DNA of 64,000 nt from Pseudobacteriovorax antillogorgiicola (GTDB taxonomy: Bacteria > Bdellovibrionota_B > Oligoflexia > Oligoflexales > Oligoflexaceae). A model generated the notes under the pieces. It searched no databases and had not been told where the DNA came from. It saw only the letters and a list, made by a program, of their open reading frames with translations. The stretch lies in assembly GCF_900177345.1 (NCBI RefSeq), contig NZ_FWZT01000005.1, positions 248,001 to 312,000 on the forward strand, given 5' to 3'. This document shows positions 8,727 to 17,521 of the stretch, piece by piece; the first letter of the stretch is position 1; each line of letters opens with the position of its first letter. The position numbers were made by a program, and so were the translations under genes.

Positions 8727-10178
8727 ATGACCTGGACGATTTTTCTGTTCTTAGTAGCTTGCCTAATTGGATACCCGTCACACGCTGTGACCCAATGGCA
8801 AAGCGAGCAGAGGCTAAGCCTCACGCAAACCAGCATCGAAAGCCGGGAAGCCGATGACACGACCGAGCAAACATTTCAGGCACTTCAGTCACAGTTATCC
8901 TGGCTTTCTCCTGGTCGCACCCGGTCTCAGGGAGGCCTGACCCTGCAATACATCACCGAAAACGAACGTGACTCAGAAATCGCGAGCGTCGCCCAAGGCT
9001 GGACAGTTGCAGGAAAGCGCTGGCAAGCGCAAGCCAATCTTAGTGGCCAGTGGGAATCGTTTGAAACCCTCGGCTTTCTAGATCTGAGTGATCAATTCAC
9101 AAAAGCCCAAGAAAACAATCAACTGGATGCTGAACTTAGTCAAGACGTGACGGCAGAACGTCAAGGCACTGCTGCCGATGCCTTCACTCAGTATCAATTC
9201 GGGCAACGATCCACAATTGGTATTGGAGGTATCTGGAATCAGCAGGAAACCAACGGCACAGATGAACGGGACGCCCCAGATATCAAGCAGAGTCTCAGCG
9301 AACTGTATGGTGCTCTCGTCATCGGTGTGTCCTCTACTATAAACATCGAGTTAGATCAGAGGCTCGGCAAGATCATAGCAGAAGACCAGACAGCCGTGAA
9401 TCAAGATCCTTTTGAAGTAGAACTTCAAAGTCGATCAAGTGCTGCTAGGGTAAGGTGGCAAGCAAACAAGCGTTGGTCTTGGGTTGCCGGCTATCAGATA
9501 GGCGCGGCGGAAATACCTGATGCAGGAACAAGCGAATTCTCTGGGCCATTGCTCGGCGGCGTCCAACAGTGGACCCGACGATTACAAAGTGAATGGCAAC
9601 TATCTCAGATTACAACCAAGACGACCGAGATCGAGGATCAAACCCTCTTGGTTGGGTTTGCTCGATTGCAACTAAGCCTAAGTCGATTACAAAACCTAAG
9701 TCTTCGCTATGATCGTGAGTTTAATAACAACCAAACGCTATTCGATGGAATCTCAAGTAGCAGAGTCAATGAAGATGCATTAGCGATTGAAACCGAAGTG
9801 ATTCAAGGGAGTTGGGACCATCAACATCGTCGCAATCGCTTCACTGCTAGCGTACAAACCGCACGTTTCGACGTTCAATCCTCCTCGGGAGCATATCAAG
9901 AACAGCTTGCCAGTATCGATTGGCAACGGCAATTTGGTCGACAGCAAACCCTAGGAATCAATATGATCTACCGCAGCATTGATGACCCCGTTGCCAATCT
10001 GAAAACGAATATTAGAACCCATCAGCTGAACTGGCAACAAGAGATACGTAGCCAATGGCTTGGTCGAGGACGCACACGATATGGTATGGAGTTAGGCTAT
10101 GATCTACAAAGTGATGACCAAGATACAGATTCTGTCAGTCGCCTCTCTTTGGCTGGATTTCTAGCCCTCGTTTTTTAA
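8727..10178 (+). CDS. Outer-membrane beta-barrel-like protein, function unknown
   Basis: The 483-residue product has an N-terminal signal peptide (TWTIFLFLVACLIGYPSHA) and then a long series of alternating polar/apolar strands rich in Q, W, R and short turns (for example LQYITENERDSEIASVAQGW), ending in LSLAGFLALVF with a terminal Phe, as in many outer-membrane barrels. No known family is recognised. AGGA lies 5 bases before the ATG. The yceI-like gene follows after 25 bases and may be in the same transcript. Alternative reading: a soluble beta-rich periplasmic protein. Confidence 0.65.
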   Translation: MTWTIFLFLVACLIGYPSHAVTQWQSEQRLSLTQTSIESREADDTTEQTFQALQSQLSWLSPGRTRSQGGLTLQYITENERDSEIASVAQGWTVAGKRWQAQANLSGQWESFETLGFLDLSDQFTKAQENNQLDAELSQDVTAERQGTAADAFTQYQFGQRSTIGIGGIWNQQETNGTDERDAPDIKQSLSELYGALVIGVSSTINIELDQRLGKIIAEDQTAVNQDPFEVELQSRSSAARVRWQANKRWSWVAGYQIGAAEIPDAGTSEFSGPLLGGVQQWTRRLQSEWQLSQITTKTTEIEDQTLLVGFARLQLSLSRLQNLSLRYDREFNNNQTLFDGISSSRVNEDALAIETEVIQGSWDHQHRRNRFTASVQTARFDVQSSSGAYQEQLASIDWQRQFGRQQTLGINMIYRSIDDPVANLKTNIRTHQLNWQQEIRSQWLGRGRTRYGMELGYDLQSDDQDTDSVSRLSLAGFLALVF

Positions 10179-10203
10179 ATCACACAGTGGAGGAACAAGA
10201 CTC

Positions 10204-10803
10204 ATGATAAAGCTACTCGTGCCTCTTATGGCCCTTACTATGTTCTATAGTAACGGAATACAAGCCGATGTTCATAAAATCGATCGCGCTCATTCATCAA
10301 TCAACTTCAAAATTCGTCATTTGTTCGCAAAAGTAACGGGACAATTTAAGAGTTTTTCGGGAAACATTCAATATTTTCCAGAGAATGTGAAGAAATCAAA
10401 ATTCACATTGGAAATAGATGCCTCATCAATCAGCACCGATCACGAGAAAAGAGACAATCATCTACGGAGTGCCGATTTTTTCTGGGTAGAAAAACACCCG
10501 AAGATCTTATTTAGCAGCAAGCGTGTTGAAGACGCTGGTGAAAATAGGATGAAAGTCATCGGCCACCTAACGATGCGAGGTGTGACAAAGCCCATTGAAG
10601 TAACTGTAAGCTACCTTGGTCAAGTCGCGGACCCATGGGGTACCACCAAAGCAGGCTTTGAGGCGAATGCTAAACTCAATCGCAAGGACTTCGAGATCAC
10701 ATGGAACAAGAGCCTCGACTCTGGCGGCGTCATCCTAGGTGATATGGTTGATATTGAGATTTTTCTGGAAACGATCAACGAATCAGCCAGCAGCACACCA
10801 TGA
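10204..10803 (+). CDS. YceI family periplasmic lipid-binding-like protein
   Basis: The 199-residue product begins with a signal peptide ending near GIQADVHKID and matches the YceI pattern: HSSINFKIRHL, FKSFSGNI, the RDNHLRSADFF block and GVTKPIEVTV, then GDMVDIEIFLE at the C-terminus. YceI proteins form a lipocalin-like barrel that binds polyisoprenoid or amphiphilic lipids in the periplasm; which ligand is used here is unknown. GGAGG is 10 bases before the ATG. Length is usual for the family. Confidence 0.93.
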   Translation: MIKLLVPLMALTMFYSNGIQADVHKIDRAHSSINFKIRHLFAKVTGQFKSFSGNIQYFPENVKKSKFTLEIDASSISTDHEKRDNHLRSADFFWVEKHPKILFSSKRVEDAGENRMKVIGHLTMRGVTKPIEVTVSYLGQVADPWGTTKAGFEANAKLNRKDFEITWNKSLDSGGVILGDMVDIEIFLETINESASSTP

Positions 10804-10822
10804 TAGCTTGCTAATCATGGTG
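10796..10822. terminator. Hairpin over the yceI-like stop codon, between convergent genes
   Basis: CACCATGAT (10796-10804) pairs with ATCATGGTG (10814-10822) across a 9-base loop. It lies between the yceI-like and greB 3' ends. No T tract follows on either strand, so its termination role is uncertain. Confidence 0.3.
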
Positions 10823-10845
10823 CACCTAATCGAATAGCTAGAGAA

Positions 10846-11337
10846 CTAGGTGATTCGGCGATATTCTATAGCGAGAACTTCATACTCCATCTCACCAGCA
10901 GGCCTTTTTAAAATGATAAAGTCACCTACTTTTTTCTGATGAAGAGCCTTAGCTAATGGAGACTGCCAGGAAATTGTACCCCGCGAGGCATCAGCTTCCC
11001 CCATCCCAACGATAGACCAGGTTTTCTCCAAACCCTCCTCATCGACTATGGTCACTGTAGCCCCAAACTCAATGCGATCACTACGAATATTTTCAGGATC
11101 AACCACCTGAGCTTCGTCGATGAGACTCGTCAGGTAACGCAATCGCTTGTCGATCTCTCTCAGGCGCTTCTTGCCGTAGATATACTCAGCGTTCTCGGAG
11201 CGATCTCCTTCAGCAGCAGCAGTTGCAACTCCATCCACCACCTTAGGTCGCTCCTCTTCAAGGAGCTGGCGATGCTCTTCAGCGAGTCTTTGATAGCCTG
11301 CTCTGGTGAGAGGCTTACGGTATGGGATTTGGCTCAC
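10846..11337 (-). CDS. greB: Transcription elongation factor GreB
   Basis: The 163-residue protein has the N-terminal coiled coil with the acidic tip GDRSENAEYIYGKKRLREID followed by a FKBP-like C-terminal domain (GATVTIVDEEG, ISWQSPLAKALHQKKVGD). The EYIYGKKRLREID form and the RYL that follows are typical of GreB rather than GreA. Gre factors enter the RNA polymerase secondary channel and stimulate cleavage of backtracked transcripts. The start is GTG at 11337; it shares a GTGA overlap with the serA stop, so translation is probably coupled to serA. Confidence 0.92.
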   Translation of the reverse strand: MSQIPYRKPLTRAGYQRLAEEHRQLLEEERPKVVDGVATAAAEGDRSENAEYIYGKKRLREIDKRLRYLTSLIDEAQVVDPENIRSDRIEFGATVTIVDEEGLEKTWSIVGMGEADASRGTISWQSPLAKALHQKKVGDFIILKRPAGEMEYEVLAIEYRRIT

Positions 11338-12932
11338 AGACGAATCGCCTTAACTTTGGTGACGTACTTGATCGCTTTGATGTCTTTGAGCTGCGGCAAG
11401 CTCAGAGAGCTATCAATTCCAAGCAAGGCCATCGCCTTTCCACCCTGGGTGTTACGGGCAAGATTGAACGAACTGATATTGATGTTCGCTCCAGCGAGGC
11501 GATGGCCGATATCTCCGATAACACCAGGCTTATCTTCGTTCTCGACTAATATCATATGTCCACGTGGCTCTACCTCAAAGTAAAAGTCATCAACAAGAGT
11601 CAGCCGTAGGTGCCGATTCTCGAAAACAACCCCTCCAATGGTCAATGATTGATTCCCTGTGCCCGTAATTTGAACTTTCAGTGCGGAACGGTAGCTACTA
11701 AAGTCTGGGTCAGCATCCTCGTCGCATTGAATACCCAGCTTATCAAACTCGTTACTAGCATTAACAAAGGAGACAAAGCCATCCACCACCTGGCTTGCAT
11801 AGCCTTTCATAAAGCTAAGCTTGATCAGCGAATTATCCATCTCTGCGATATCGCCACGGTACTTAAACCGAACGTGGCTGGGATTAAAATCGATAATCTG
11901 ACCGACCATAGAGCCCAATTTCTCGGCAAGAGTGGAGTAACTTTTAATCACCGGGCTATCGATGACACCGATATCCGGAAGATTTACATGATAGTCAACT
12001 ACGGCACCTTCTAAGGCCTTTTTCACTTGCTCGACAACGGTTTTGCCAATGGCCAGTTGCGCTTCTAGCGTGGATGCTCCAATGTGAGGGCTGACCCAGA
12101 CTTTTTCATGACGAACCAACTCACCTAAGGGGTCTGGTTCGTTGTCGAAGGTATCAAGAGCAGCGCCCGCGATCACACCTTCTTGAATGGCTTTCAAAAG
12201 CTCCTGCTCGTCAGCCACACCACCACGGGCTGCATTCACAAAGTAGCCTTCAGGGCCCAACGCTCCAAGAACCTCGCCATCGACCATGCCCGTAGTTTCT
12301 TTGTTTTTGGGAACATGTACGGTAAGAATATCAACCCTGCGAGCAAGTTCTTGCAGGTTTTTTACTTGTTCAACACTGTTTTTTTGAAACACTGCTGGTG
12401 AGATATATGGATCGTAAGCAAAGACTTCGGCATCGAAGCCCCGACAGAATTTCGCAACCCGATGACCGACATTACCAAGGCCCACAATCCCTACTTTCTT
12501 GCCCCGTAATTCCCGCCCGGTAAAACGATGACGATCCCATCCACCCTGCTTCATATGATTGTGAGACTCAGGGATATGACGGAGCATACCAAGAATCAAA
12601 CCAAGTGTGAGCTCCGCCGCCGAGTTTGTGTTCTTACCAGGGGTATTCATCACGAGAATCCCCTTTTCGGTGGCATAGTCCAGGTCGATGTTACCCACAC
12701 CTACAGCAGCCCGCGCGACGATTTTAAGTTCGGGGGCATGATCGATCAAGTGTCGATCAATAGCCGTCTCGCTCCGGGTCACGAGCACCTGGGCCCGCGC
12801 TAGATCAGTCTTAAATTGGTCAAATTTGCAATCAGGTTTATAGATAAGCTCAAGGCTACTATCCTTCTGGAATGCCTCGATAGCTTCAGGATGAAGTTTG
12901 CCAGTAATTAGAATGACGTTTGCCATGTTCAA
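11334..12932 (-). CDS. serA: D-3-phosphoglycerate dehydrogenase
   Basis: First step of serine synthesis: 3-phosphoglycerate to 3-phosphohydroxypyruvate with NAD. The 532-residue protein is the long form. Visible elements: GIVGLGNVGHRVAKF (nucleotide-binding loop), VHVPKNKETTGMVD, VNAARGGVADEQEL (active-site Arg region) and VSPHIGASTLEAQ (catalytic His). An intervening ASB-like domain (about 315-450) and a C-terminal ACT domain (LVENEDKPGVIGDIGHRL) follow, the latter suggesting serine feedback control. It precedes greB with a 4-base overlap. No other ser gene is present in the window. Confidence 0.96.
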   Translation of the reverse strand: MNMANVILITGKLHPEAIEAFQKDSSLELIYKPDCKFDQFKTDLARAQVLVTRSETAIDRHLIDHAPELKIVARAAVGVGNIDLDYATEKGILVMNTPGKNTNSAAELTLGLILGMLRHIPESHNHMKQGGWDRHRFTGRELRGKKVGIVGLGNVGHRVAKFCRGFDAEVFAYDPYISPAVFQKNSVEQVKNLQELARRVDILTVHVPKNKETTGMVDGEVLGALGPEGYFVNAARGGVADEQELLKAIQEGVIAGAALDTFDNEPDPLGELVRHEKVWVSPHIGASTLEAQLAIGKTVVEQVKKALEGAVVDYHVNLPDIGVIDSPVIKSYSTLAEKLGSMVGQIIDFNPSHVRFKYRGDIAEMDNSLIKLSFMKGYASQVVDGFVSFVNASNEFDKLGIQCDEDADPDFSSYRSALKVQITGTGNQSLTIGGVVFENRHLRLTLVDDFYFEVEPRGHMILVENEDKPGVIGDIGHRLAGANINISSFNLARNTQGGKAMALLGIDSSLSLPQLKDIKAIKYVTKVKAIRL

Positions 12933-13064
12933 GCCCTTAATGGAAGACCGACTTAAAGAGGGTCCAAACTACCACAGCCACTTATAGCTGGCTGCCAACA
13001 CCTTTGCAGATCTTTACTCAAATTTTAGAGAAGGCTACAGATATGTAGGGCCAAGCAACTGTGA

Positions 13065-14528
13065 TCAGCGACGGGCAATACGAGTTGGAAGCTTAACCTC
13101 CAAACCCTGCTCGCTTGACGGCACCACCCGGGTCCTGAAGTAGATAGAATTTCCTGTTAGAAGGGTGAGGCGATGAGTGACACCTGGCTTGCCCCAGAAC
13201 TCAAAATCGCCAGATTGACCCGGAAAGGCTTGGAAGCCGTTAATATAGACTTCGCCTCCCTTGGGAAAACCTCCTTGGAAGCGAAGTCTTTGGAGAGCCC
13301 AGCCACCGTGAGGAGGTCGTTCTCGGGTCGAGGGAGTCCAAAGCAGGCAAGAACTTTTACCAGAAGGACATGGCTTTCCAGCACCGAGCAATGCAGTAAT
13401 ACCTCTTCTTTTAATCGTGAAAATTTGTCGATCGCGATTCATGAGTTGCAGCCCATGGCGCACCTTCCAGTACTTGATAAGGCCCTCTTGCGCTATGTGC
13501 CACTCCTTACCATGCTGGTAGGCTAGATAGGGGCGATTGACGTGAAGCTTTGCGAGCCTTAAAAGATTATCTGCCGTTTCCAAAATGGTTTTCGAGAAAT
13601 TTTGAAGGAAAGATCGTTCGCGAGTTTGATTGCCATCGAGCCAGCGCAAAGTGCCCTTAATAAACCCAACCTGGCCCTGATGAGCCACATACTGAATATC
13701 GTATTTCCAACTAGCATTCTTCTGAATTCGAAGCCCCTCTTCAGCCGCCAAGGCAATCATCTCTGGCACGACTTTCACCCCCAGAACGCGGGATTGATGA
13801 GCTTCCATAAGTGTTCCATAGCGGCTTTTGAATGGTGTCAATCGAATATCAATACTACTAAGACGTTTGGTATCAGTGTATTCCATTGACTTTCGCGCTT
13901 GATCACCCAAAATTTGGATTTGCTCACGTGGTTCATTGATTGCTTCATTATCAGCCTGGGAAATTCGGCTAGGCTCTTGGATCGCCCTTTCTTTTGGTCC
14001 TGTCTGCATTGCTGCTGCTTGCTGATTTTCAGATTTTAGTTCCAAGGTCATCTTAAATTCGGTCTCATCCTCGGGGCCTTTTGGCACCGGAACCTGAACC
14101 TGCTTATAAGCTTGAATGATGCCATTTTCCATTTGCTTGCGAATACGAATATCTAGCTGCTTGCCTACTCTAAACCTTAGATAGCGACGCCACTCACCAA
14201 AGCTGTCAGTGACTCCGAATTTTTTGTCCTCAAGAAAAACATCAGCCCCTGCAATAGGGTTGCCCGATTCCGAAATCGCCCGCACCTCGACCAAAACAAA
14301 CGGCTTCTTGGGAGAAGGTTTATTAACAAAACCCAAAAACCCAAAGCCCGTGATCACCGTTCCTATAAAGGAAAGAGCCAAAAGATAGATTTTTAGATTA
14401 GGTCGGGTTCGAACTTTTTGAGGAGCACGCAGTCGTTCCGCTCCAGCACCTTTTTCGAACTCTTCAAAAAGATCGAAGGGCTGCTCGTAGTCATATAAGG
14501 ATCGTCGTTTGGACTTATCTCTCGTCAC
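13065..14528 (-). CDS. Single-span membrane protein with carboxypeptidase-regulatory-like domain, unknown
   Basis: The frame extends to ATG 14609, but no ribosome site is visible there; AGAGG lies 7 bases before the GTG at 14528, giving 487 residues beginning TRDKSKRRSLYDYEQ, which is preferred. After a basic cytoplasmic stretch there is one membrane segment (IYLLALSFIGTVITGFGFLGF), then VEVRAISESGNPIAGADVFLEDKK, which fits a carboxypeptidase-regulatory-like beta-sandwich. A Gln/Glu-rich linker follows, then an unclassified C-terminal region ending in short beta motifs. Divergent from the barrel-type gene at 14712. No function can be assigned. Confidence 0.65.
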   Translation of the reverse strand: MTRDKSKRRSLYDYEQPFDLFEEFEKGAGAERLRAPQKVRTRPNLKIYLLALSFIGTVITGFGFLGFVNKPSPKKPFVLVEVRAISESGNPIAGADVFLEDKKFGVTDSFGEWRRYLRFRVGKQLDIRIRKQMENGIIQAYKQVQVPVPKGPEDETEFKMTLELKSENQQAAAMQTGPKERAIQEPSRISQADNEAINEPREQIQILGDQARKSMEYTDTKRLSSIDIRLTPFKSRYGTLMEAHQSRVLGVKVVPEMIALAAEEGLRIQKNASWKYDIQYVAHQGQVGFIKGTLRWLDGNQTRERSFLQNFSKTILETADNLLRLAKLHVNRPYLAYQHGKEWHIAQEGLIKYWKVRHGLQLMNRDRQIFTIKRRGITALLGAGKPCPSGKSSCLLWTPSTRERPPHGGWALQRLRFQGGFPKGGEVYINGFQAFPGQSGDFEFWGKPGVTHRLTLLTGNSIYFRTRVVPSSEQGLEVKLPTRIARR

Positions 14529-14711
14529 AGCAAAACCTCTTACGCTTCGTGTCAAGGTGGGCAAGTCTATAGCTAGTTTAAAAGGATCTAGGTAAGGAGA
14601 AATCGGCATAAGTTGCCTAAACGGGGAGTCCCTGAGCTCAAAGGAAAGTCTGGCTGATTTTGTTTTTTTGTGATTACCTGAATAGATGCGACGATAATAG
14701 AAGAGGTAGAC

Positions 14712-15557
14712 ATGACAATAGCATGGCTCGTTCCCCTTGCAATTCTCTTGGGGCCCGTTGCGTTTACAGGGAGAAGTGCTAGCGCTCAGACGAAGAAAAT
14801 CCTACCACCTTCGCCCCCCCCTAAAATTGTTCCCCCTCACCCTACCATCGATGACCTCAAAAAAGATCTCAAGCGCAAGCGCATGCGACGCCGCAAGCGA
14901 GAGCCTGAGAAGTTTAAGAAAAAAGGAGCTCCAAAGCCCGAAAGCCCGATTATTGAGATGACCCAGGAAACCCGCCCTGGCCGAATTCACAGCTCGGTGA
15001 GTTTCATGATTCCTTATGCGAAAACCTTTGGCGAATTTCGTGATCAATACATTGTCGAGCCTGGCCTCTTGTTCAATCTGGATATTCGCCTAGGTGATCA
15101 AGAAGATTACAAAAAAACAAGTTTTTGGCTAGGCTTTCGTATGGCTCCTATGAATGGCAGTGGAACCTACCGATCTCAGAACGGAAGATTTAGCTTCTTA
15201 TATTGGGGCCCAAGTTTAAGTTTAGCTTGGATCAAAAATTCCAAGAGTACTCTTAAAAAATCATCGGATGAAAAAGATGCCACAAAAAACACGGATGACG
15301 CCATACAAAATTCTTGGCGTTGGTCGTTTGGAATCGCAGCCTTGAGCCGATATGGAACTGTCAGCGAGGACCTTAGTCCTGGGGAGGGTGAGCTGAGCAA
15401 CGAAGGGCTTACCATCGATATCCCTGGTGTGTGGACAGAGTTAACCTATGGCAGGATATATGGCAAGACGATTAGCATGGATGTTACTGTCGGCCTCCAA
15501 TCGGGGGAGGCAAAGCTTTTCGCATATACGGCCATTGGCATGGGCTTGTGGTATTAG
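14712..15557 (+). CDS. Exported protein with basic Pro-rich N-region and barrel-like C-region
   Basis: The 281-residue product has a signal peptide (MTIAWLVPLAILLGPVAFTG, cleavage near SASA-Q), a Pro-rich segment, and a strongly basic run (KRKRMRRRKREPEKFKKK, about residues 52-72). From about residue 95 on, alternating strands (SVSFMIPYAKTFGEF, WLGFRMAPMNGSG, FSFLYWGPSLSLAW) and a terminal aromatic stretch (AYTAIGMGLWY) look like an outer-membrane barrel. No family is recognised. The next gene overlaps its 3' end by at least 23 bases. Ribosome site AGAGG is 7 to 8 bases upstream. Confidence 0.6.
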   Translation: MTIAWLVPLAILLGPVAFTGRSASAQTKKILPPSPPPKIVPPHPTIDDLKKDLKRKRMRRRKREPEKFKKKGAPKPESPIIEMTQETRPGRIHSSVSFMIPYAKTFGEFRDQYIVEPGLLFNLDIRLGDQEDYKKTSFWLGFRMAPMNGSGTYRSQNGRFSFLYWGPSLSLAWIKNSKSTLKKSSDEKDATKNTDDAIQNSWRWSFGIAALSRYGTVSEDLSPGEGELSNEGLTIDIPGVWTELTYGRIYGKTISMDVTVGLQSGEAKLFAYTAIGMGLWY

Positions 15558-16206
15558 CATAATATTCGTAATATCTTCGCTCTCGGCCTGCTCCAGCCAG
15601 GAGTCGCCACCTCCTGAAGAGCCCTCCTTTGAAGACCTTGATGCCGCTGAAGAAGCTGATCCCTTGCTAGAGGACATCACCGAGACAGTCACCTCTGGTG
15701 CAAATAATGACGGCGAAATTATCCACCCCGAAGACATGAAGCCCTGGACACTAAAAGCGATGGTGATGACAGCCAAGAAGCCACCAGAGGAAGAACTGAT
15801 TCGCTGCCGAAACGAGATTTTTGCTATCACCCAAGAGACTTTCAATGAGTCTGGCTTACTGGTTGCAAAAGAAAAGATCTTCGCCGATGTAAATCAGAAT
15901 CGCATACGATATCACTGGTGCTTTTACTTTTCGATGATGGTCGTCGATAGCAAGCTCAAATCGGATGCCATGGGAAAGTCTATCAAAGAGCGGCTGAGTG
16001 GTTTTCACAAAGAGATGAAAGCGCTTTGGATCTTAGCATCCACCCTGGATCAAGCCTTTCAACAAGAAAGATACTTCCCTTACCTCCGGCAACGATACAT
16101 TGAAATTTCGGAAATGTACTTTGCAAGGCGGTTAAATCCTATTCAAGATCCTTTGGGTTCAAAAGCCAAACCAAAGGCTGAACGGCCCGCTAGCGAGTTC
16201 GAGTAA
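15448..16206 (+). CDS. Lipoprotein of unknown function
   Basis: The frame contains an evident lipoprotein signal, GISIIFVISSLSAC, with lipobox LSAC and Ser after the Cys. The start is uncertain: ATG 15448 and 15460 give a long Arg-containing N-region, while TTG 15535 gives a short one without positive charge; none has a good ribosome site, and translation may be coupled to the upstream gene, which this one overlaps. After the Cys come an acidic Pro/Glu-rich linker (PPPEEPSFEDLDAAEEAD) and a helical domain. Function unknown; the position between barrel-type proteins suggests an envelope role. Confidence 0.6.
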   Translation: MAGYMARRLAWMLLSASNRGRQSFSHIRPLAWACGISIIFVISSLSACSSQESPPPEEPSFEDLDAAEEADPLLEDITETVTSGANNDGEIIHPEDMKPWTLKAMVMTAKKPPEEELIRCRNEIFAITQETFNESGLLVAKEKIFADVNQNRIRYHWCFYFSMMVVDSKLKSDAMGKSIKERLSGFHKEMKALWILASTLDQAFQQERYFPYLRQRYIEISEMYFARRLNPIQDPLGSKAKPKAERPASEFE

Positions 16207-16260
16207 CAAGCCCTCCAACAAGACATCACTCACCTAGGCAATCAATGCCGCATCATTCCA

Positions 16261-16287
16261 TTAAGCTTAACACTGTGGTGCCGATCG
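16261..16287 (+). promoter_or_regulatory. Candidate sigma-28 promoter before the CsgG/FlgO-like gene
   Basis: TTAAGCTT (16261-16268), 11 bases, then GCCGATCG (16280-16287): 12 of 16 positions match TAAAGTTT-N11-GCCGATAA. The predicted RNA start is about 25 bases before the ATG at 16319. Confidence 0.4.
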
Positions 16288-16318
16288 AAGGTTCGAATCT
16301 AATTGTCGTGAGGACACC

Positions 16319-17521
16319 ATGAAACGAATCATATCAACCATGATGCTAGGCGCCCTAAGCTCCTCACTCTTCGGCCAGTCATCGCCAACTGGTGCCGCAA
16401 CCGACGCCGTAATTGACGAGCAGCAAGGAGCAGAAGAGTACGACATACCTCAACCTACTGCTGATGCTCCCACGGTGCGGCGCTTTCATGAGGTGCTAGA
16501 GGAGCTTCTCGCTGAATTCGGTCATGATGTGAAGACCGGTCAAATCAAAGACCTCAAAAACCTCTCGATCCGTAAAGCAATGGTCAGCGACACCCTACCC
16601 AGATCCTACGGCAACTATGTGGAACTTCTCGTCGCTGAACGTATACGGGAAAACTCAAGAATTCGTTTGATTAGCTGCCTACCATGCAAAAGCAAGACCT
16701 CTCGCATCGCAGACAAACAAATTCTCATTACCTCGCCTCACACAAACGTTGGTGAAATGAATCGGGCCGCGGAGCAGCTTGGCATTGACTACTTTATGGA
16801 CATCATTTTGGTCTACCACACCACCCACATGGTCATGGCCTTTCAAGTCTTTAACACTGAAACGAAAGAGCTAACCTGGGCGCGCACCTACAACAGCGAA
16901 ACAATTCGCAGCCGATTCCAGAAACTTGCCGTCGACTATAGCCAGGTCATCAAGGCTCGGGCTAGCGATGAGTATGTTCCCGAGTGGCGTTATCTAGTGG
17001 GCTTTGGGGGAGCTAGCATTCCCAACGTTGTGAGTGGAGCACGAGAGTCAAGCATGCTATCGCTTCACCTCCGTGGTACAGAAAAGTTCAATAATCGCCG
17101 CAGTGAATTCGGACTTCTGGCTAGCTTAAATATATCCACCTCTGCTCTGCTTAGCGAATATCCATCAACAACCCCTGATGGCTTTACCGAAACAGATACA
17201 ACTGAAACGGTCACTGAAGTGACGCCGACACCATTCACCACCGCACTCGGGCTATTCGGTATCTACAGCCACAACTTCCTGGCCAAGGTTGAAAACTATG
17301 ATCGCATTCGATGGGGTGTTAATACTGCCATCGGCCTACACTTGGCGACCGGATATATCGCGCCCGCAGCGCGTTTTGGGGTTGACCTATTCCTTGGCAA
17401 AAAGTTTGTGGTCAGCAGCTCCGCTTTCTATGTAACCAATGCCAATATCTTAATCAATAACGAATTTGTTAAAACAGATGGAGGAGCCGGGGGTGATGTT
17501 ATCCTTTCCTATAGTTTCTAA
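16319..17521 (+). CDS. Outer-membrane protein with CsgG/FlgO-like N-terminal region
   Basis: The 400-residue product has a signal peptide (MKRIISTMMLGALSSSLFGQ). Residues about 50-215 look like the alpha/beta region of the CsgG/LpoB/FlgO group: VELLVAERIRENSRIRLISC, then NRAAEQLGIDYFMDIILV and FQVFNTETKELTWART. The remaining C-terminal half has barrel-like strands and ends in GGDVILSYSF with a terminal Phe. FlgO is linked to the flagellar outer-membrane ring in Vibrio; a flagellar link here is inference, helped by the sigma-28-like site upstream. The lipoprotein gene overlaps its end. Family match is by shape of sequence only. Confidence 0.55.
   Translation: MKRIISTMMLGALSSSLFGQSSPTGAATDAVIDEQQGAEEYDIPQPTADAPTVRRFHEVLEELLAEFGHDVKTGQIKDLKNLSIRKAMVSDTLPRSYGNYVELLVAERIRENSRIRLISCLPCKSKTSRIADKQILITSPHTNVGEMNRAAEQLGIDYFMDIILVYHTTHMVMAFQVFNTETKELTWARTYNSETIRSRFQKLAVDYSQVIKARASDEYVPEWRYLVGFGGASIPNVVSGARESSMLSLHLRGTEKFNNRRSEFGLLASLNISTSALLSEYPSTTPDGFTETDTTETVTEVTPTPFTTALGLFGIYSHNFLAKVENYDRIRWGVNTAIGLHLATGYIAPAARFGVDLFLGKKFVVSSSAFYVTNANILINNEFVKTDGGAGGDVILSYSF

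Noticed and set aside
14690-14697. GACGATAA, resembling a sigma-28 -10 box before the 14712 gene
   Set aside because: The -35 matches only 2 of 8 and the RNA would begin inside the ribosome site.
16288-16305. GGTTCGAATC, a tRNA T-loop-like word
   Set aside because: Flanking bases GAAGG and CTAAT do not pair, and no acceptor stem, anticodon arm or CCA is found around it.
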